In this document: positions 41,561-50,849 of the stretch, piece by piece
Position numbering within the stretch: the stretch's first letter is position 1
How the letters are laid out: every line of letters starts with the position of its first letter
Assembly: GCA_001801815.1 (NCBI GenBank)
Contig: MGXU01000007.1
Coordinates: forward strand, 124,001-188,000
Origin: Gammaproteobacteria bacterium RIFCSPHIGHO2_12_FULL_36_30
Lineage (GTDB): Bacteria > Pseudomonadota > Gammaproteobacteria > Coxiellales > Coxiellaceae
Length of the DNA stretch: 64,000 bases
Direction of reading: 5' to 3'
Made by a program: the position numbers and the translations under genes
Notes under the pieces: model-generated
Seen by the model: only the letters and a program-made list of their open reading frames with translations
What the model was told of the DNA's origin: nothing
Database searches by the model: none

Positions 41561-42817
41561 ATGTCCCGCACGCAATCAAAATTATTAGCTAATATGTCAA
41601 AAGAAATACGAGGTGAGCAGGTTAGTGCATCTTGGAGAAAATACATATTATCAGATGATGAAAAAACACAAACAAGATATGTCTTAAAAACAAATGCAGA
41701 AACACCCAATAAAATTGTTAATTTTGTTATTATAAAATTAACATGTGGGAGTTTATTTCTCGCTGTTATGCAACGATCTCTAGAAGCCTTTAATGGGCTA
41801 AAGCAAAAACTCGCCGAAAATAATTTGCTACATTTTTTGATGGAATATACAAAATCATCTGCTGAAACCCAGTATTCTCAGATGATTTTTATTATGACAG
41901 CTGAAATGGGCGTGCATGCTAAAATTACCAAAGCATTGAATGAACTAGAACCTAAAATGTCGGAAATTATGCCAGATTTTTGTACGGTTTTTGGAATAAA
42001 TTTGGAACAAGAATATTTATTGCCGAAGTGGATTTTGTATGATTACGCCACAAATTTACAAAGAGTGCGAAAATATTTTAATGGTGCCTCTAAGGGTGAT
42101 ATTAAATATTTTTTACTAGAATTTGGCTTATCTTTCGATCTTAAAATATTTATGCTGACATCTTCAGCAGCTGTGCGAGATAGTCTTAGTTTTGATGCAG
42201 TTGAAGAAACTACGCAGGGTTTATTTGGCAAAATAATCTTTTCTTTCTCGCAAGATGCAACAGCAGCATTGCAAAAACTACATTCGTTTGGTGGAAGACT
42301 CCGTTTGATCGAAGAGCAAGGTAGCGAAATCAGGCAGTTTATAAATGATTTCATTCATTGTGTTGGGAACACGCTCATCAATCGTCATCCCGGCGCATTT
42401 ATGACTGTTTTAGTGAGACGGTATCCGGAATTCTTTCAACCCGCAGTAGTTTCTGCGCTGATCCCATCACAACCAGGGGATCGGAAAAATGCACAAGCAT
42501 TAGAAGAGATTGGTTTTCTTTCAAATGAAATTCCAGATCGTATGTTGTGTTTTTTCAGTAAAGAAATTATGGATAATCCTCTGGTTGATCTGACCACTAT
42601 TGGTGTTGATGGAAATCTTGCGGAAGCAAAAAGAATTGATGAGAGTAGTTTTATTCGTGCTGTTGTGGATGGAAATTTTGTGAGTCCGCTGACACGAAGA
42701 CCAATGACGCGTGAATTATATCAGCCTGATTTATTTCTCAAAGCAGAAATTGATGAGTTTGTTGCAAGAGCATTGCTTGAGGCGGATGAAAAAAAAATGA
42801 GATTGCGTTTTAATTAA
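41561..42817 (+). CDS. U-box-domain protein, candidate host-directed effector
   Basis: 418 residues. The first 320 are mostly helical and match no family I know. The last 95 read as a U-box: IPDRMLCFFSKEIMDNPLV (about 324-342), an AEAKRIDESSFIRAVV helix, FVSPLTRRPMTRELYQPD (about 374-391) and a closing helix LKAEIDEFVARALLEA. The conserved hydrophobic/Pro pattern (IP...E.M.NPLV...SPLTR.P....L.PD..LK..I..F) matches eukaryotic and Legionella (LubX, GobX) U-box E3 ligases that recruit E2 enzymes. Bacterial U-box proteins act in host cells. No secretion signal was identified. It lies 12 bases before the IDO gene. Confidence 0.75.
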   Translation: MSRTQSKLLANMSKEIRGEQVSASWRKYILSDDEKTQTRYVLKTNAETPNKIVNFVIIKLTCGSLFLAVMQRSLEAFNGLKQKLAENNLLHFLMEYTKSSAETQYSQMIFIMTAEMGVHAKITKALNELEPKMSEIMPDFCTVFGINLEQEYLLPKWILYDYATNLQRVRKYFNGASKGDIKYFLLEFGLSFDLKIFMLTSSAAVRDSLSFDAVEETTQGLFGKIIFSFSQDATAALQKLHSFGGRLRLIEEQGSEIRQFINDFIHCVGNTLINRHPGAFMTVLVRRYPEFFQPAVVSALIPSQPGDRKNAQALEEIGFLSNEIPDRMLCFFSKEIMDNPLVDLTTIGVDGNLAEAKRIDESSFIRAVVDGNFVSPLTRRPMTRELYQPDLFLKAEIDEFVARALLEADEKKMRLRFN

Positions 42818-42829
42818 GGGAAATAAAAT

Positions 42830-43999
42830 ATGCCAACGGAATTACCTTTTGTTATCGAACACAACGGCGAATATGATTTATCACACGGTTTTTTACCCAA
42901 AAAAGATCCGATTAAAACATTACCAGAAATTTTTCATGCATGGGAAAAATGTGTGCATGCATTGCCGAAATTATTTTTAAGTGATCAATTGCGTGAACAT
43001 ATTTTATCGTTGCCTGATTTTCCAATTGCTGAATTAAAAACAGAAGCAGAATTTGAACGCGCGATGATGATGCTATCGTATTTGGGACACGCTTTTGTTT
43101 GGCACTATGCAAATCCCGTTGATCATTTACCTGAAAAATTATCTGCGCCTTGGGTTTCAATTGCAAAACATATTGGTCGACCACCCGTGCTTTCGTATGC
43201 ATCGTATGCTTTGTATAATTGGTATCGTTTGGATGCACAAAAACCCATAGAATTAGGCAATATTGCACTGTTGCAAAATTTTTTAGGTGGCGAAGATGAA
43301 GAATGGTTTATTTTAATTCATGTTGATATTGAAGCAAAAGCAATTCCTGCAATGCAAGCGATATCACCTGCAATTCAAGCTGCAAAAAATAAAAATTTTG
43401 CATCACTTATTCAACATTTAAAAATAATTTCAGAATCGTTAAAAAATATGTGCGATACACTTGATCGCATGCCAGAACGTTGTGATCCGTATATTTATTT
43501 TAATCGTGTTCGTCCTTATATTCACGGATGGAAAGATAATCCCGCGTTGCCGAACGGATTAATTTACGATAATGAATTTAATAATCAACCACAATTTTTA
43601 AAAGGTGAAACCGGTGCGCAAAGCAGTATTATTCCATGTTTAGATGCATTACTTGGTATTGAACACGCAGAAAATAAATTAAAACAACATTTAATTGAAA
43701 TGCAAAATTATATGCCGCCGCAACATCGCGCATTTTTAATTTCGTTGCAAAAAAATAATTTTGTACGTGATGTTGTTTTGGAAAATAAACACAATGATGA
43801 ATTAAAAAATCTTTATAATAATTGCGTTGCGCTGATTGCACGTTTTAGAAAAACGCATGTTGGTTTCGCAGCGCATTATATTCAAAAACAAAGCCAAACA
43901 ACACTCGCTAACCCAACGCAAGTTGGCACAGGTGGCACGCCGTTTATGCAGTATCTCAATAATCATTTACAAGAGACTGAAACGTACATGATTCGTTGA
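42830..43999 (+). CDS. indoleamine 2,3-dioxygenase family haem enzyme
   Basis: 389 residues. The IDO family (PF01231) blocks are complete: RPPVLSYASYALYNWYRLD (about 118-136), IYFNRVRPYIHGWKDN, YDNEFNNQPQFLKGETGAQS, MPPQHRAFL, the proximal haem His in RKTHVGFAAHYI (about 343) and GTGGTPFMQYLNNHLQET. IDO opens the indole ring of tryptophan to N-formylkynurenine. GGGAAATAAA precedes the ATG. It follows the U-box gene closely and may be co-transcribed. In a host-associated organism it could consume tryptophan or make kynurenines; that role is inferred. Confidence 0.92.
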   Translation: MPTELPFVIEHNGEYDLSHGFLPKKDPIKTLPEIFHAWEKCVHALPKLFLSDQLREHILSLPDFPIAELKTEAEFERAMMMLSYLGHAFVWHYANPVDHLPEKLSAPWVSIAKHIGRPPVLSYASYALYNWYRLDAQKPIELGNIALLQNFLGGEDEEWFILIHVDIEAKAIPAMQAISPAIQAAKNKNFASLIQHLKIISESLKNMCDTLDRMPERCDPYIYFNRVRPYIHGWKDNPALPNGLIYDNEFNNQPQFLKGETGAQSSIIPCLDALLGIEHAENKLKQHLIEMQNYMPPQHRAFLISLQKNNFVRDVVLENKHNDELKNLYNNCVALIARFRKTHVGFAAHYIQKQSQTTLANPTQVGTGGTPFMQYLNNHLQETETYMIR

Positions 44000-44130
44000 T
44001 ATATCGCCGTAAATTGTACGGTGAAAAAAGGTGACATCCGCGAAAAATGACCGTATGATCAGAAACGCCTAACGTGCCATTGTTTTTACTCGCCCGCCAA
44101 GGTTTTTATTAACAACAGAGACTGAACATC

Positions 44131-44478
44131 ATGAATCAATCTAAAATTTATATCGGAAATTTGTCATATAATACAACAGAAGATGAACTTCGCGAATTTT
44201 TCGCACAATTTGGAAATATCGATGATATTAAATTAATCATCGACTTTAATACAGGTCGCTCGAAAGGGTTTGGTTTTGTAACGTACACATCAGCACAAGA
44301 TTGCGAAACGGCTGTTGCAAAATCAAATGGTGTTGAATTAAGCGGCAGAAAATTAAAAGTAAATATTGCACGAGATGATAATCGCACAGGTCCAAGACCA
44401 CCAGCTGGCGGTGCGAGACGTCCAAGTAGTGGTCGATCATTTGGTAGAGATCGTGACGGAAGTGGTGATCGCGGTTAA
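44131..44478 (+). CDS. RRM-domain RNA-binding protein
   Basis: 115 residues: one RNA recognition motif with RNP2 IYIGNLSY (6-13) and RNP1 KGFGFVTY (about 45-52), then a Gly/Arg-rich tail (RPPAGGARRPSSGRSFGRDR) like those of cyanobacterial and other bacterial Rbp proteins. It probably binds single-stranded RNA, perhaps in cold adaptation; it sits directly before the DeaD helicase gene. A strong terminator follows it. Confidence 0.92.
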   Translation: MNQSKIYIGNLSYNTTEDELREFFAQFGNIDDIKLIIDFNTGRSKGFGFVTYTSAQDCETAVAKSNGVELSGRKLKVNIARDDNRTGPRPPAGGARRPSSGRSFGRDRDGSGDRG

Positions 44479-44495
44479 TTTATTTATCGTAAAAT

Positions 44496-44530
44496 CAGGG
44501 GTTTTTATTAAAAATCCCTGTTTGTTTTTT
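44496..44530 (+). terminator. terminator of the RRM gene
   Basis: CAGGGGTTTTT (44496-44506) pairs with AAAAATCCCTG (44510-44520) with one G-U pair and a 3-base loop, followed by TTTGTTTTTT. Confidence 0.85.
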
Positions 44531-44650
44531 AAAATAAAGAATAACATTTCTTTATTTTTGGAATGGCCTCCATCATAGGCAAACAAAGTTTTGAATTTTA
44601 GCAAAACGCCTATTCAATGTAATACAAAATAGAATCTGTACCCTATAATT

Positions 44651-46447
44651 ATGACATCAACTACGAATAATGCTTTTTTACATTTTGGATTAGACCCATC
44701 TATTTTATCTGCGATTGCAGAATTGGGTTATGAAACAGCAACACCCATTCAGGAACAAAGTATTCCTATTTTAATGAACGGCGAAGATTTAGTTGCGCAA
44801 GCAAAAACAGGCACGGGAAAAACAGCGGCATTTGCATTGCCAATTTTAACAGGCTTAGATAAAACATTGCGCGCACCACAAGCTTTAATTTTAGTGCCGA
44901 CGCGCGAATTAGCCATTCAAGTTGCAGAAGCATTTCAAAGTTATGCAAAACATATTAATGGATTTTCTGTTACGCCAATTTATGGTGGACAAGATTTTGG
45001 TGCGCAATTGCGTTCCATAAAACGCGGCACACAAGTGATTGTGGGAACACCGGGTCGTTTAATGGATCACATGCGTCGCAAAACATTATCATTACAAAAT
45101 TTAAAAACAATTGTTTTAGATGAAGCGGATGAAATGTTGAAAATGGGATTTGCAGATGACGTGGAATGGATTTTGGGTCAAGTGACGTCACCGCATCAAA
45201 CTGCCTTATTTTCAGCAACATTACCACCATCGATTCAGAAAATTGCACAAAAATATTTAAAAGATGCGAAAAAAATTCAAATTAAATCACAAACAAATAC
45301 GGTTGATGCGATTGAACAATCTTATGTGACTGTGATGAATCGCAGCCAAAAACTCGATGTATTAACGCGATTTTTAGAAGTTGAAGAAAATCAAGCAACG
45401 ATTATTTTTACACGCACCAAAACAGAATCAACTGAACTTGCAGAAAAATTACAAGCGCGCGGATATAGCGCAGCAGCATTAAATGGCGACATGAGTCAAA
45501 ATGCACGTGAAAAAACAATTAATCGCTTAAAAAAAGGTGATTTAGATGTATTAATTGCAACTGATGTTGCGGCGCGTGGTATTGATGTTGAACGTATTAG
45601 TCATGTTATCAATTATGATATTCCACATGATGTCGATTCCTATGTGCATCGTATTGGAAGAACTGGAAGAGCAGGGCGAACAGGAAAAGCAATTTTATTT
45701 GTTGTGCCACGCGAAATGCGCTTGTTTAAAGATATTGAACATCATATTAATAAATCTATTCCGCGTATCGATCCACCATCACTCAAAGAAATTCAAGAAA
45801 AAAGATCATCGCAATTATCAGAAAAAATTGTGAATGCCATTCGCACTAAAGGAAAACAAATTGAACCGTTTGTTGCATTGGTTATGGAATTAACCGAAAA
45901 AGAATCTTTATCCGCAAAAGAAGTTGCGGCTGCATTAATTTATTTACAAGAAAAAGAAACTGCAGTTGCAGATTTTGCATCTGAAAAATCTTTTGATCAT
46001 TCATCTTCTGAAAAACATTCTCGCCGAGATAAAAAATTCGGCGGTGGTGAAGGTAGACGCAATCGTTTTGGCGGTGATCGTGATCGCTCTCGCGGAAAAT
46101 CACGTCGTCCATTTGGTGAATTTCGTGATGCAAAAAGTGGATCAGGTCCAAAAGGTGCGCCGAATAAATCAGATCGATTTGAAAGATCAGATAGATCGGA
46201 TCGATCGGAAAGATCGGAAAAACCAGCGCGATTTGAGCGTTCAGAAAAATTTCCACGTTCAGATTCAGGCGATAGAAAATTTTCAACTGATTTTAAAAGA
46301 TCAAAACCGTCACGTGATTTCTCTGATTCAAAAAGCCCGAGAGATTTTAAAGACAAAGATGATCGAAAAAATAAAGGCGAGCGAAAAGAATTTTCACCCA
46401 GCAAACCATTTGAGCGTCGTTCGCGCCCACCGAGAAGTTTTAAATAA
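44651..46447 (+). CDS. deaD: DEAD-box RNA helicase, CsdA/DeaD type
   Basis: 598 residues. All helicase motifs are present: Q motif (ATPIQEQSIP), AKTGTGKTAAF (motif I), PTRELAIQ, TPGRLMDH, VLDEADEMLKMGF (II), SATLP (III), IIFTRTKTES, ATDVAARGIDVERI (V), HRIGRTGRAGRTG (VI). A DeaD-type C-terminal region follows, then a disordered tail from about 440 rich in SER, ARG and ASP with RSDR/ERSE repeats. It remodels structured RNA in ribosome assembly and cold stress. No clear Shine-Dalgarno precedes the ATG. Confidence 0.95.
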   Translation: MTSTTNNAFLHFGLDPSILSAIAELGYETATPIQEQSIPILMNGEDLVAQAKTGTGKTAAFALPILTGLDKTLRAPQALILVPTRELAIQVAEAFQSYAKHINGFSVTPIYGGQDFGAQLRSIKRGTQVIVGTPGRLMDHMRRKTLSLQNLKTIVLDEADEMLKMGFADDVEWILGQVTSPHQTALFSATLPPSIQKIAQKYLKDAKKIQIKSQTNTVDAIEQSYVTVMNRSQKLDVLTRFLEVEENQATIIFTRTKTESTELAEKLQARGYSAAALNGDMSQNAREKTINRLKKGDLDVLIATDVAARGIDVERISHVINYDIPHDVDSYVHRIGRTGRAGRTGKAILFVVPREMRLFKDIEHHINKSIPRIDPPSLKEIQEKRSSQLSEKIVNAIRTKGKQIEPFVALVMELTEKESLSAKEVAAALIYLQEKETAVADFASEKSFDHSSSEKHSRRDKKFGGGEGRRNRFGGDRDRSRGKSRRPFGEFRDAKSGSGPKGAPNKSDRFERSDRSDRSERSEKPARFERSEKFPRSDSGDRKFSTDFKRSKPSRDFSDSKSPRDFKDKDDRKNKGERKEFSPSKPFERRSRPPRSFK

Positions 46448-46512
46448 TTTTTTCATATTTTTCGTGGCTTTCTTTACTAAATTCTGTCAGCACTGCTGAC
46501 AGTGTACCTTGA

Positions 46513-48150
46513 CTAGAAGTGATAATGATCCGGTAGCCCTGCTAACACTGGCTGCGGAATAGTTGAGATACATCGTTCTGCAAATTGCAGTGATTTTACT
46601 TCGTGCAATGTTTCTGCATCATCCACTCTTTTCTGTATGTCCTTCGCTTGATTTATTTTGTCAGCATTAAGCCATAACTTATTAACAAAAAAACCAGCCC
46701 AAGTTCTCGTTGAGGATTCTTTATTGATGTAAATCTCTAGATCCCAGTAAATTTTAAATCTTATCCTGATAAATTCTTCTTGCTCCGCAACAATTTTTTT
46801 TAGTGTATCGCTGTTCTTGTACTCTACTGTTTGTTTAATATGATCTAAAAAATCACGGTTTTTAGTTTTTTCAGCAATTCCTTTTAATTCTTCAAATGTC
46901 ATATTTTTATTTTTTACGATTGTAAGTAACATGTCATTTTTATCACCTGTCTTCATTGATTTGGCGATTACTCCTAAAAAATAAGCTTTAAATGCGATAG
47001 GTAACATACCACGTTCAGGAAAACAGTCTGGTTTTGCAAATATACTAGAACTAATGGTCTTTATATCACCATCATTAAATCCATATAATCCGATCAAACA
47101 ACACAAGAATTCTTTTTTGACATAAGACAGTGTTTCAAAATCATTAGACGACATGTGTGTAATGGTTAATGTATGCAATACTCTTTTTACTATAGCATTT
47201 GTTATTCTTGCGCTATCTAAAAAGAAACGAAAAATAGTCAAGTTTGTAGGAGTTAACCATGCAATCAGTTTTGCGATATCATTGATTTCAAAATGTAGAT
47301 TGTTTGTTAAGAAATTAATTGCATCGATATGATTTGGAGAAAAATCAGCATTTAAAAAAAATAATCTTAGATTCTCATCATAAATTTCATTTAGTTTATG
47401 TAGTGCTTTTAGAATAGGATAATATTTTTCAATAAATTTTTTGCGATTCGCAGTAAATCCATACATTTCAATGTCGATAAAAGTATTATGAGTGTATGCA
47501 TCTGCTAACAAATTAATGTGTGATGAGTATGTCTTTAATCTCCATACTTTCTTCACTTCAGGATAAACTAATTGTAAATATAATAACGCTTTTACTGTCT
47601 TGTTTGTTGCTATGATGTTCGCAGAATAAAACATCTCTTTCCCTTCAAGATACTGATCCGTTACATCTTTGCCGTTACTATCCCAATAATCAAGACTGGC
47701 TTGGCTTACATTTCTTCCACGCGTTAAAGTCAACGCCATGCCAGGATCCAATACAACCATGTTTTTTCTTTTTTCCCTTTTATTTTTTTTATTAGTTACA
47801 ACGACATTTCCTGAAACAGCTGCATCGCACAGGATTTTTCTATGTCGATAGTACACATTGATTATTTTTTTGATCATGGCGGTTGTTGTTGGGTTGCTGC
47901 CTTGCACAAACTTCATCAAAACACCTTCATGATATAATATCGCGGGAAATTTAGGGTTTAATATTGTGAGCAAACGTTGTGTTCTTTCTGGCGCATCTAA
48001 TGCTGCATCCGTTTCGTCATCCTGCGCTATCCTTACTTTATACGCTAACTGGTAAGCCTTGTGTGCATATACTTGATTATTAGCACCTGATTTGAAGAAC
48101 CCCCATTCTTTTGGATTGTACTTCTTTTCAGCAAATTCACTAAATTTCAT
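46513..48150 (-). CDS. kinase-like protein of unknown function, candidate effector
   Basis: 545 residues, no family recognised by name. The N-terminal 145 residues look like a reduced protein-kinase fold: FFKSGANNQVYAHK (17-30, glycine-loop-like), LAYKVRIA (K38 as the ATP lysine), ILYHEGVLMKFVQG (71-84, hinge-like), LCDAAVSGNVVV (107-118, D109...N115 as in the catalytic loop) and VVLDPGMAL (132-140, D135-P-G in the DFG place). The C-terminal 400 residues are helical and novel. No signal peptide. Kinase-like effectors are common in Legionellales; the assignment is an inference from motif spacing. Confidence 0.6.
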   Translation of the reverse strand: MKFSEFAEKKYNPKEWGFFKSGANNQVYAHKAYQLAYKVRIAQDDETDAALDAPERTQRLLTILNPKFPAILYHEGVLMKFVQGSNPTTTAMIKKIINVYYRHRKILCDAAVSGNVVVTNKKNKREKRKNMVVLDPGMALTLTRGRNVSQASLDYWDSNGKDVTDQYLEGKEMFYSANIIATNKTVKALLYLQLVYPEVKKVWRLKTYSSHINLLADAYTHNTFIDIEMYGFTANRKKFIEKYYPILKALHKLNEIYDENLRLFFLNADFSPNHIDAINFLTNNLHFEINDIAKLIAWLTPTNLTIFRFFLDSARITNAIVKRVLHTLTITHMSSNDFETLSYVKKEFLCCLIGLYGFNDGDIKTISSSIFAKPDCFPERGMLPIAFKAYFLGVIAKSMKTGDKNDMLLTIVKNKNMTFEELKGIAEKTKNRDFLDHIKQTVEYKNSDTLKKIVAEQEEFIRIRFKIYWDLEIYINKESSTRTWAGFFVNKLWLNADKINQAKDIQKRVDDAETLHEVKSLQFAERCISTIPQPVLAGLPDHYHF

Positions 48151-48234
48151 TTTTCTCTCATGTGATTTTAATTATCTCAGTGCCTGCACAATTTAAAATT
48201 AATTTTTTGTACATATCATTGAATTTGTAACATT

Positions 48235-49179
48235 TTACAGTTTATGAATATATTGATTTATTTTTTTCAATATATCAGAAAACTTTGGTTGCCGACCAAA
48301 ATAAATAGCTGATTTTTTTTCAAATTCTAAGGCGTATAATTTTCTGGTTTTTTCATTTGATAGTAAAAATGCTTCGTTCTTTTTAATATCCATTTCATCT
48401 TGAGCGCGAAAACGTTTTTTCTTATGTTCAAAATATTCCGCTGTTCCAATAAAATCTAAAACACGCTTTTGATCTAGCAATTGGTAAATATCATAATAAT
48501 GACGAAGAAAATTAATTGGCATTTGTTGATTTTTTTGCTGCAATCTAAATTTAGTTGAAATTGTTTGTAATTTTTCAACAAATGTATATTCCGGATAATA
48601 ACATTTTATTTTTCTGGCACGATTATCGATTATTTGTATATTCAGTGATATCACTTTATCAAATGCCCATGAACTAATATCACATCCTATATTCGGTGTT
48701 GTTTGATCAAATCCAAGTTCTAATATCACACCTGATTTAAGCGAAGGAATATTTGAAAAAAATGAATAATATTCTCCACGGATACCAGCGTTTCACATTT
48801 TCTGTTTATCGTCAAAATTATGATCGCGATAAAACTTCATATCGGGAATGTTCAGTTCAGTTGCAATCTGATTAAAAAAATTTGCGCGCTCCGCAATATG
48901 ATTATTTTTGTCATGATTTTTTCCTATTTTTACAGCTAGTTTTGGATCAGGAAAAATTTGCACATCGATATCTTCGCTGAATCGCTCGATAATATTAAAA
49001 CCTTTTGATAAAGATGTCCCACCTTTTAATTCAAAATTAAAATTCTGTTGTTGCAATCCCCATAAACAATGCATCAGCCAATAATCTTTTTCAACAATAA
49101 TCGGCAAAACGCCCCTTTCTTTCGCAACTACTTCAAATAATTGCTTTACATCAGATAGTTTATGTAAAAACTGAGCCAT
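48235..49179 (-). pseudogene. AbiEii/nucleotidyltransferase toxin gene with an in-frame TGA
   Basis: Read from ATG 49179 (AGG eight bases upstream) the frame gives MAQFLHKLSDVKQLFEVVAK, then EKDYWLMHCLWGL and FELKGGTSLSKGFNIIERFS-EDIDVQI, the type IV AbiEii nucleotidyltransferase core with GGTxLxK and DID metal site. A TGA at 48793-48795 stops the frame after DHNFDDKQKM, but the same frame continues NAGIRGEYYSFFSNIPSLKS... without shift to the stop at 48235. One base substitution would restore about 314 codons. The toxin is probably truncated and inactive. It overlaps the AbiEi gene by 20 bases. Confidence 0.85.
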
Positions 49180-49756
49180 GTGTAACACCTAAAAATTTTT
49201 TGGTAGCCACTTTGCCGTATTTTTTTGCTGCAATTCTAGCTATTTTTAATAAAGCTGGCGAGAGTAAACTTTTTATTTTTGTTTTGAGTGCATCAGAATC
49301 TTCATCAAATAATTCATCAGCGTTATTAAGCAAATCTACTAGCAAATATGCTTTGGTCATTTTTTTTGGAAAGCCATAAGCGGGTCTTCGAAAATCAAAT
49401 TCTTGATTTGCTAATTTAAAAATACCGTGACGTTTATGATTATAAACAATTGTGCGATTGTAAACCTGCGTTAGTCCCAACCCGAGTGCATTATAAGCAT
49501 TCCAAGACACTAACAAAAATTGATTATCTTTCAAAAAAGCTTTTACTAAAACATTTTCATTGGGCGGCAATGTACCAAAACGAGATGTTTTCGGTGCGTA
49601 ATATAATCCAGGCGCCACTTTTTCTAAGACACCGCGATCAGATAACGTAATCAAATCACGATCAACCGCTTTCGAGTGCGCAAGCAAATCTTCTCGGCGA
49701 TATACATAGCCTAATTTCAAATGGTGAGATAATTTTTGAGAGCTCGTGGTTTGCAT
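49160..49756 (-). CDS. AbiEi-type antitoxin of the type IV AbiE locus (DUF6088 family)
   Basis: 198 residues from ATG 49756. An N-terminal winged-helix (KLGYVYRREDLLAHSKAVDRDLITLSDRGVLEKVAPGLYYAP) is followed by VLVKAFLKDNQFLLVSWNAYNALGLG, as in AbiEi/DUF6088 antitoxins that repress their own operon and antagonise AbiEii. Intact here, although the toxin gene behind it has a premature stop. Another AbiE locus of a different subtype is at 57324-59110. Confidence 0.85.
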   Translation of the reverse strand: MQTTSSQKLSHHLKLGYVYRREDLLAHSKAVDRDLITLSDRGVLEKVAPGLYYAPKTSRFGTLPPNENVLVKAFLKDNQFLLVSWNAYNALGLGLTQVYNRTIVYNHKRHGIFKLANQEFDFRRPAYGFPKKMTKAYLLVDLLNNADELFDEDSDALKTKIKSLLSPALLKIARIAAKKYGKVATKKFLGVTHGSVFT

Positions 49757-49908
49757 AAATTCATTATAGATCAATTTTGAATTGATGCAAGTTTTTTTTG
49801 TAAAAATTCATGCAGATTAAACTATAACTTGTTGATATTTCAGTAAATATATAATTGCTATTTTAACAATATATTGTATTGATGATAGGGCGCTATCGTA
49901 TTTTAATA

Positions 49909-50745
49909 CTATTGTCTACACAATCTAAAATTTATTTTTTCATGCGAAACTTTTTGTGTTGAACGAATAACATTAATATCAAGTCCACCGCGTCGTGTAA
50001 ATCGTCCGTAAACTGTTAATGATGTGGGATCGCAATATTTTTTCACATCCATAAAAATACGCTCGATAGATGTTTCACTAAATTCATTACAATCACGAAA
50101 TGAAATAATATATTTTAATAATCCCTCACGATTTATTTTTTTGCCATGATATTCAATTTGAATGCTGCCCCAATCGGGTTGATTGGTCACTAAACAATTT
50201 GCTTTTAAAAGATCAGAACATAATTTTTCAGTGACGATGGAATCTTCAACACATAAAAATGCGGGATTTAATTGATAGACAGAACATTCAACATCTAAAT
50301 CATCAATACAAATTCCATCAAAACTAGAAAATAATTTTTGCTCTTGAAATTCTTTTAATAAAATAATATTAATTTCAACAGGTGCGTGAATGCGAGTTTC
50401 AATATCATTTTGAATCGTTTTTTTCAGCGTTTTAATATCTTTTATTTTTGTATTATTAAAAGAATTAAAATATAATTTCATCGATTTTGATTCAATAATA
50501 TTGTCTGATTCGCATCCGTAAATAATTTCTGCAATTGCAACGATGGGTTTTCCGTTTTCATTTAACCAAGATACTTCGTAATGATTCCAAATATCGCAGC
50601 CAAAAAATGGCAGTGGATGAGTAACATTAATTTTATCGCGATTCAGTTGTCGCGGGATAGGAAATAATTTATCAGGATTATAATGTGAATCGTATTGTGC
50701 TTTTTTGCCGAGTTCGGATTGTTCAGGATGTGTTTTGGTTTGCAT
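49909..50745 (-). CDS. queF: NADPH-dependent 7-cyano-7-deazaguanine reductase
   Basis: Reduces preQ0 to preQ1 in queuosine synthesis. 278 residues from ATG 50745 (AGGGAA upstream), near the 282 of E. coli. Bimodular QueF: N-terminal WNHYEVSWLNENGKPIVAIAEI, ESKSMKLYFNSFNNT (substrate motif), then LLKANCLVTNQPDWGSIQIEYHG with the nucleophilic Cys, and a closing YGRFTRRGGLDINVIRS. Complete. No other que genes in the window. Confidence 0.95.
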   Translation of the reverse strand: MQTKTHPEQSELGKKAQYDSHYNPDKLFPIPRQLNRDKINVTHPLPFFGCDIWNHYEVSWLNENGKPIVAIAEIIYGCESDNIIESKSMKLYFNSFNNTKIKDIKTLKKTIQNDIETRIHAPVEINIILLKEFQEQKLFSSFDGICIDDLDVECSVYQLNPAFLCVEDSIVTEKLCSDLLKANCLVTNQPDWGSIQIEYHGKKINREGLLKYIISFRDCNEFSETSIERIFMDVKKYCDPTSLTVYGRFTRRGGLDINVIRSTQKVSHEKINFRLCRQ

Positions 50746-50849
50746 GATGTTCCCTAAATTAAATAGATTTTCTATCACATATTTCTCAGCATTTCAATTT
50801 CACATAATAATACTGTATGATTATGTACAGTAAACACAGAGAAAATAAC

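Noticed and set aside
44644-44649. TATAAT directly before the deaD start codon
   Set aside because: A transcript from it would begin inside the gene; likely chance in AT-rich DNA.
45882-46404. Long minus-strand open frames inside the deaD tail
   Set aside because: Shadow frames produced by the repetitive Ser/Arg/Asp codons of the helicase C-terminus.
48793-48795. TGA in AbiEii as selenocysteine or recoding
   Set aside because: No selenoprotein family is involved and no SECIS-like hairpin was seen; plain nonsense mutation is simpler, and UGA is used as a normal stop elsewhere in the window.
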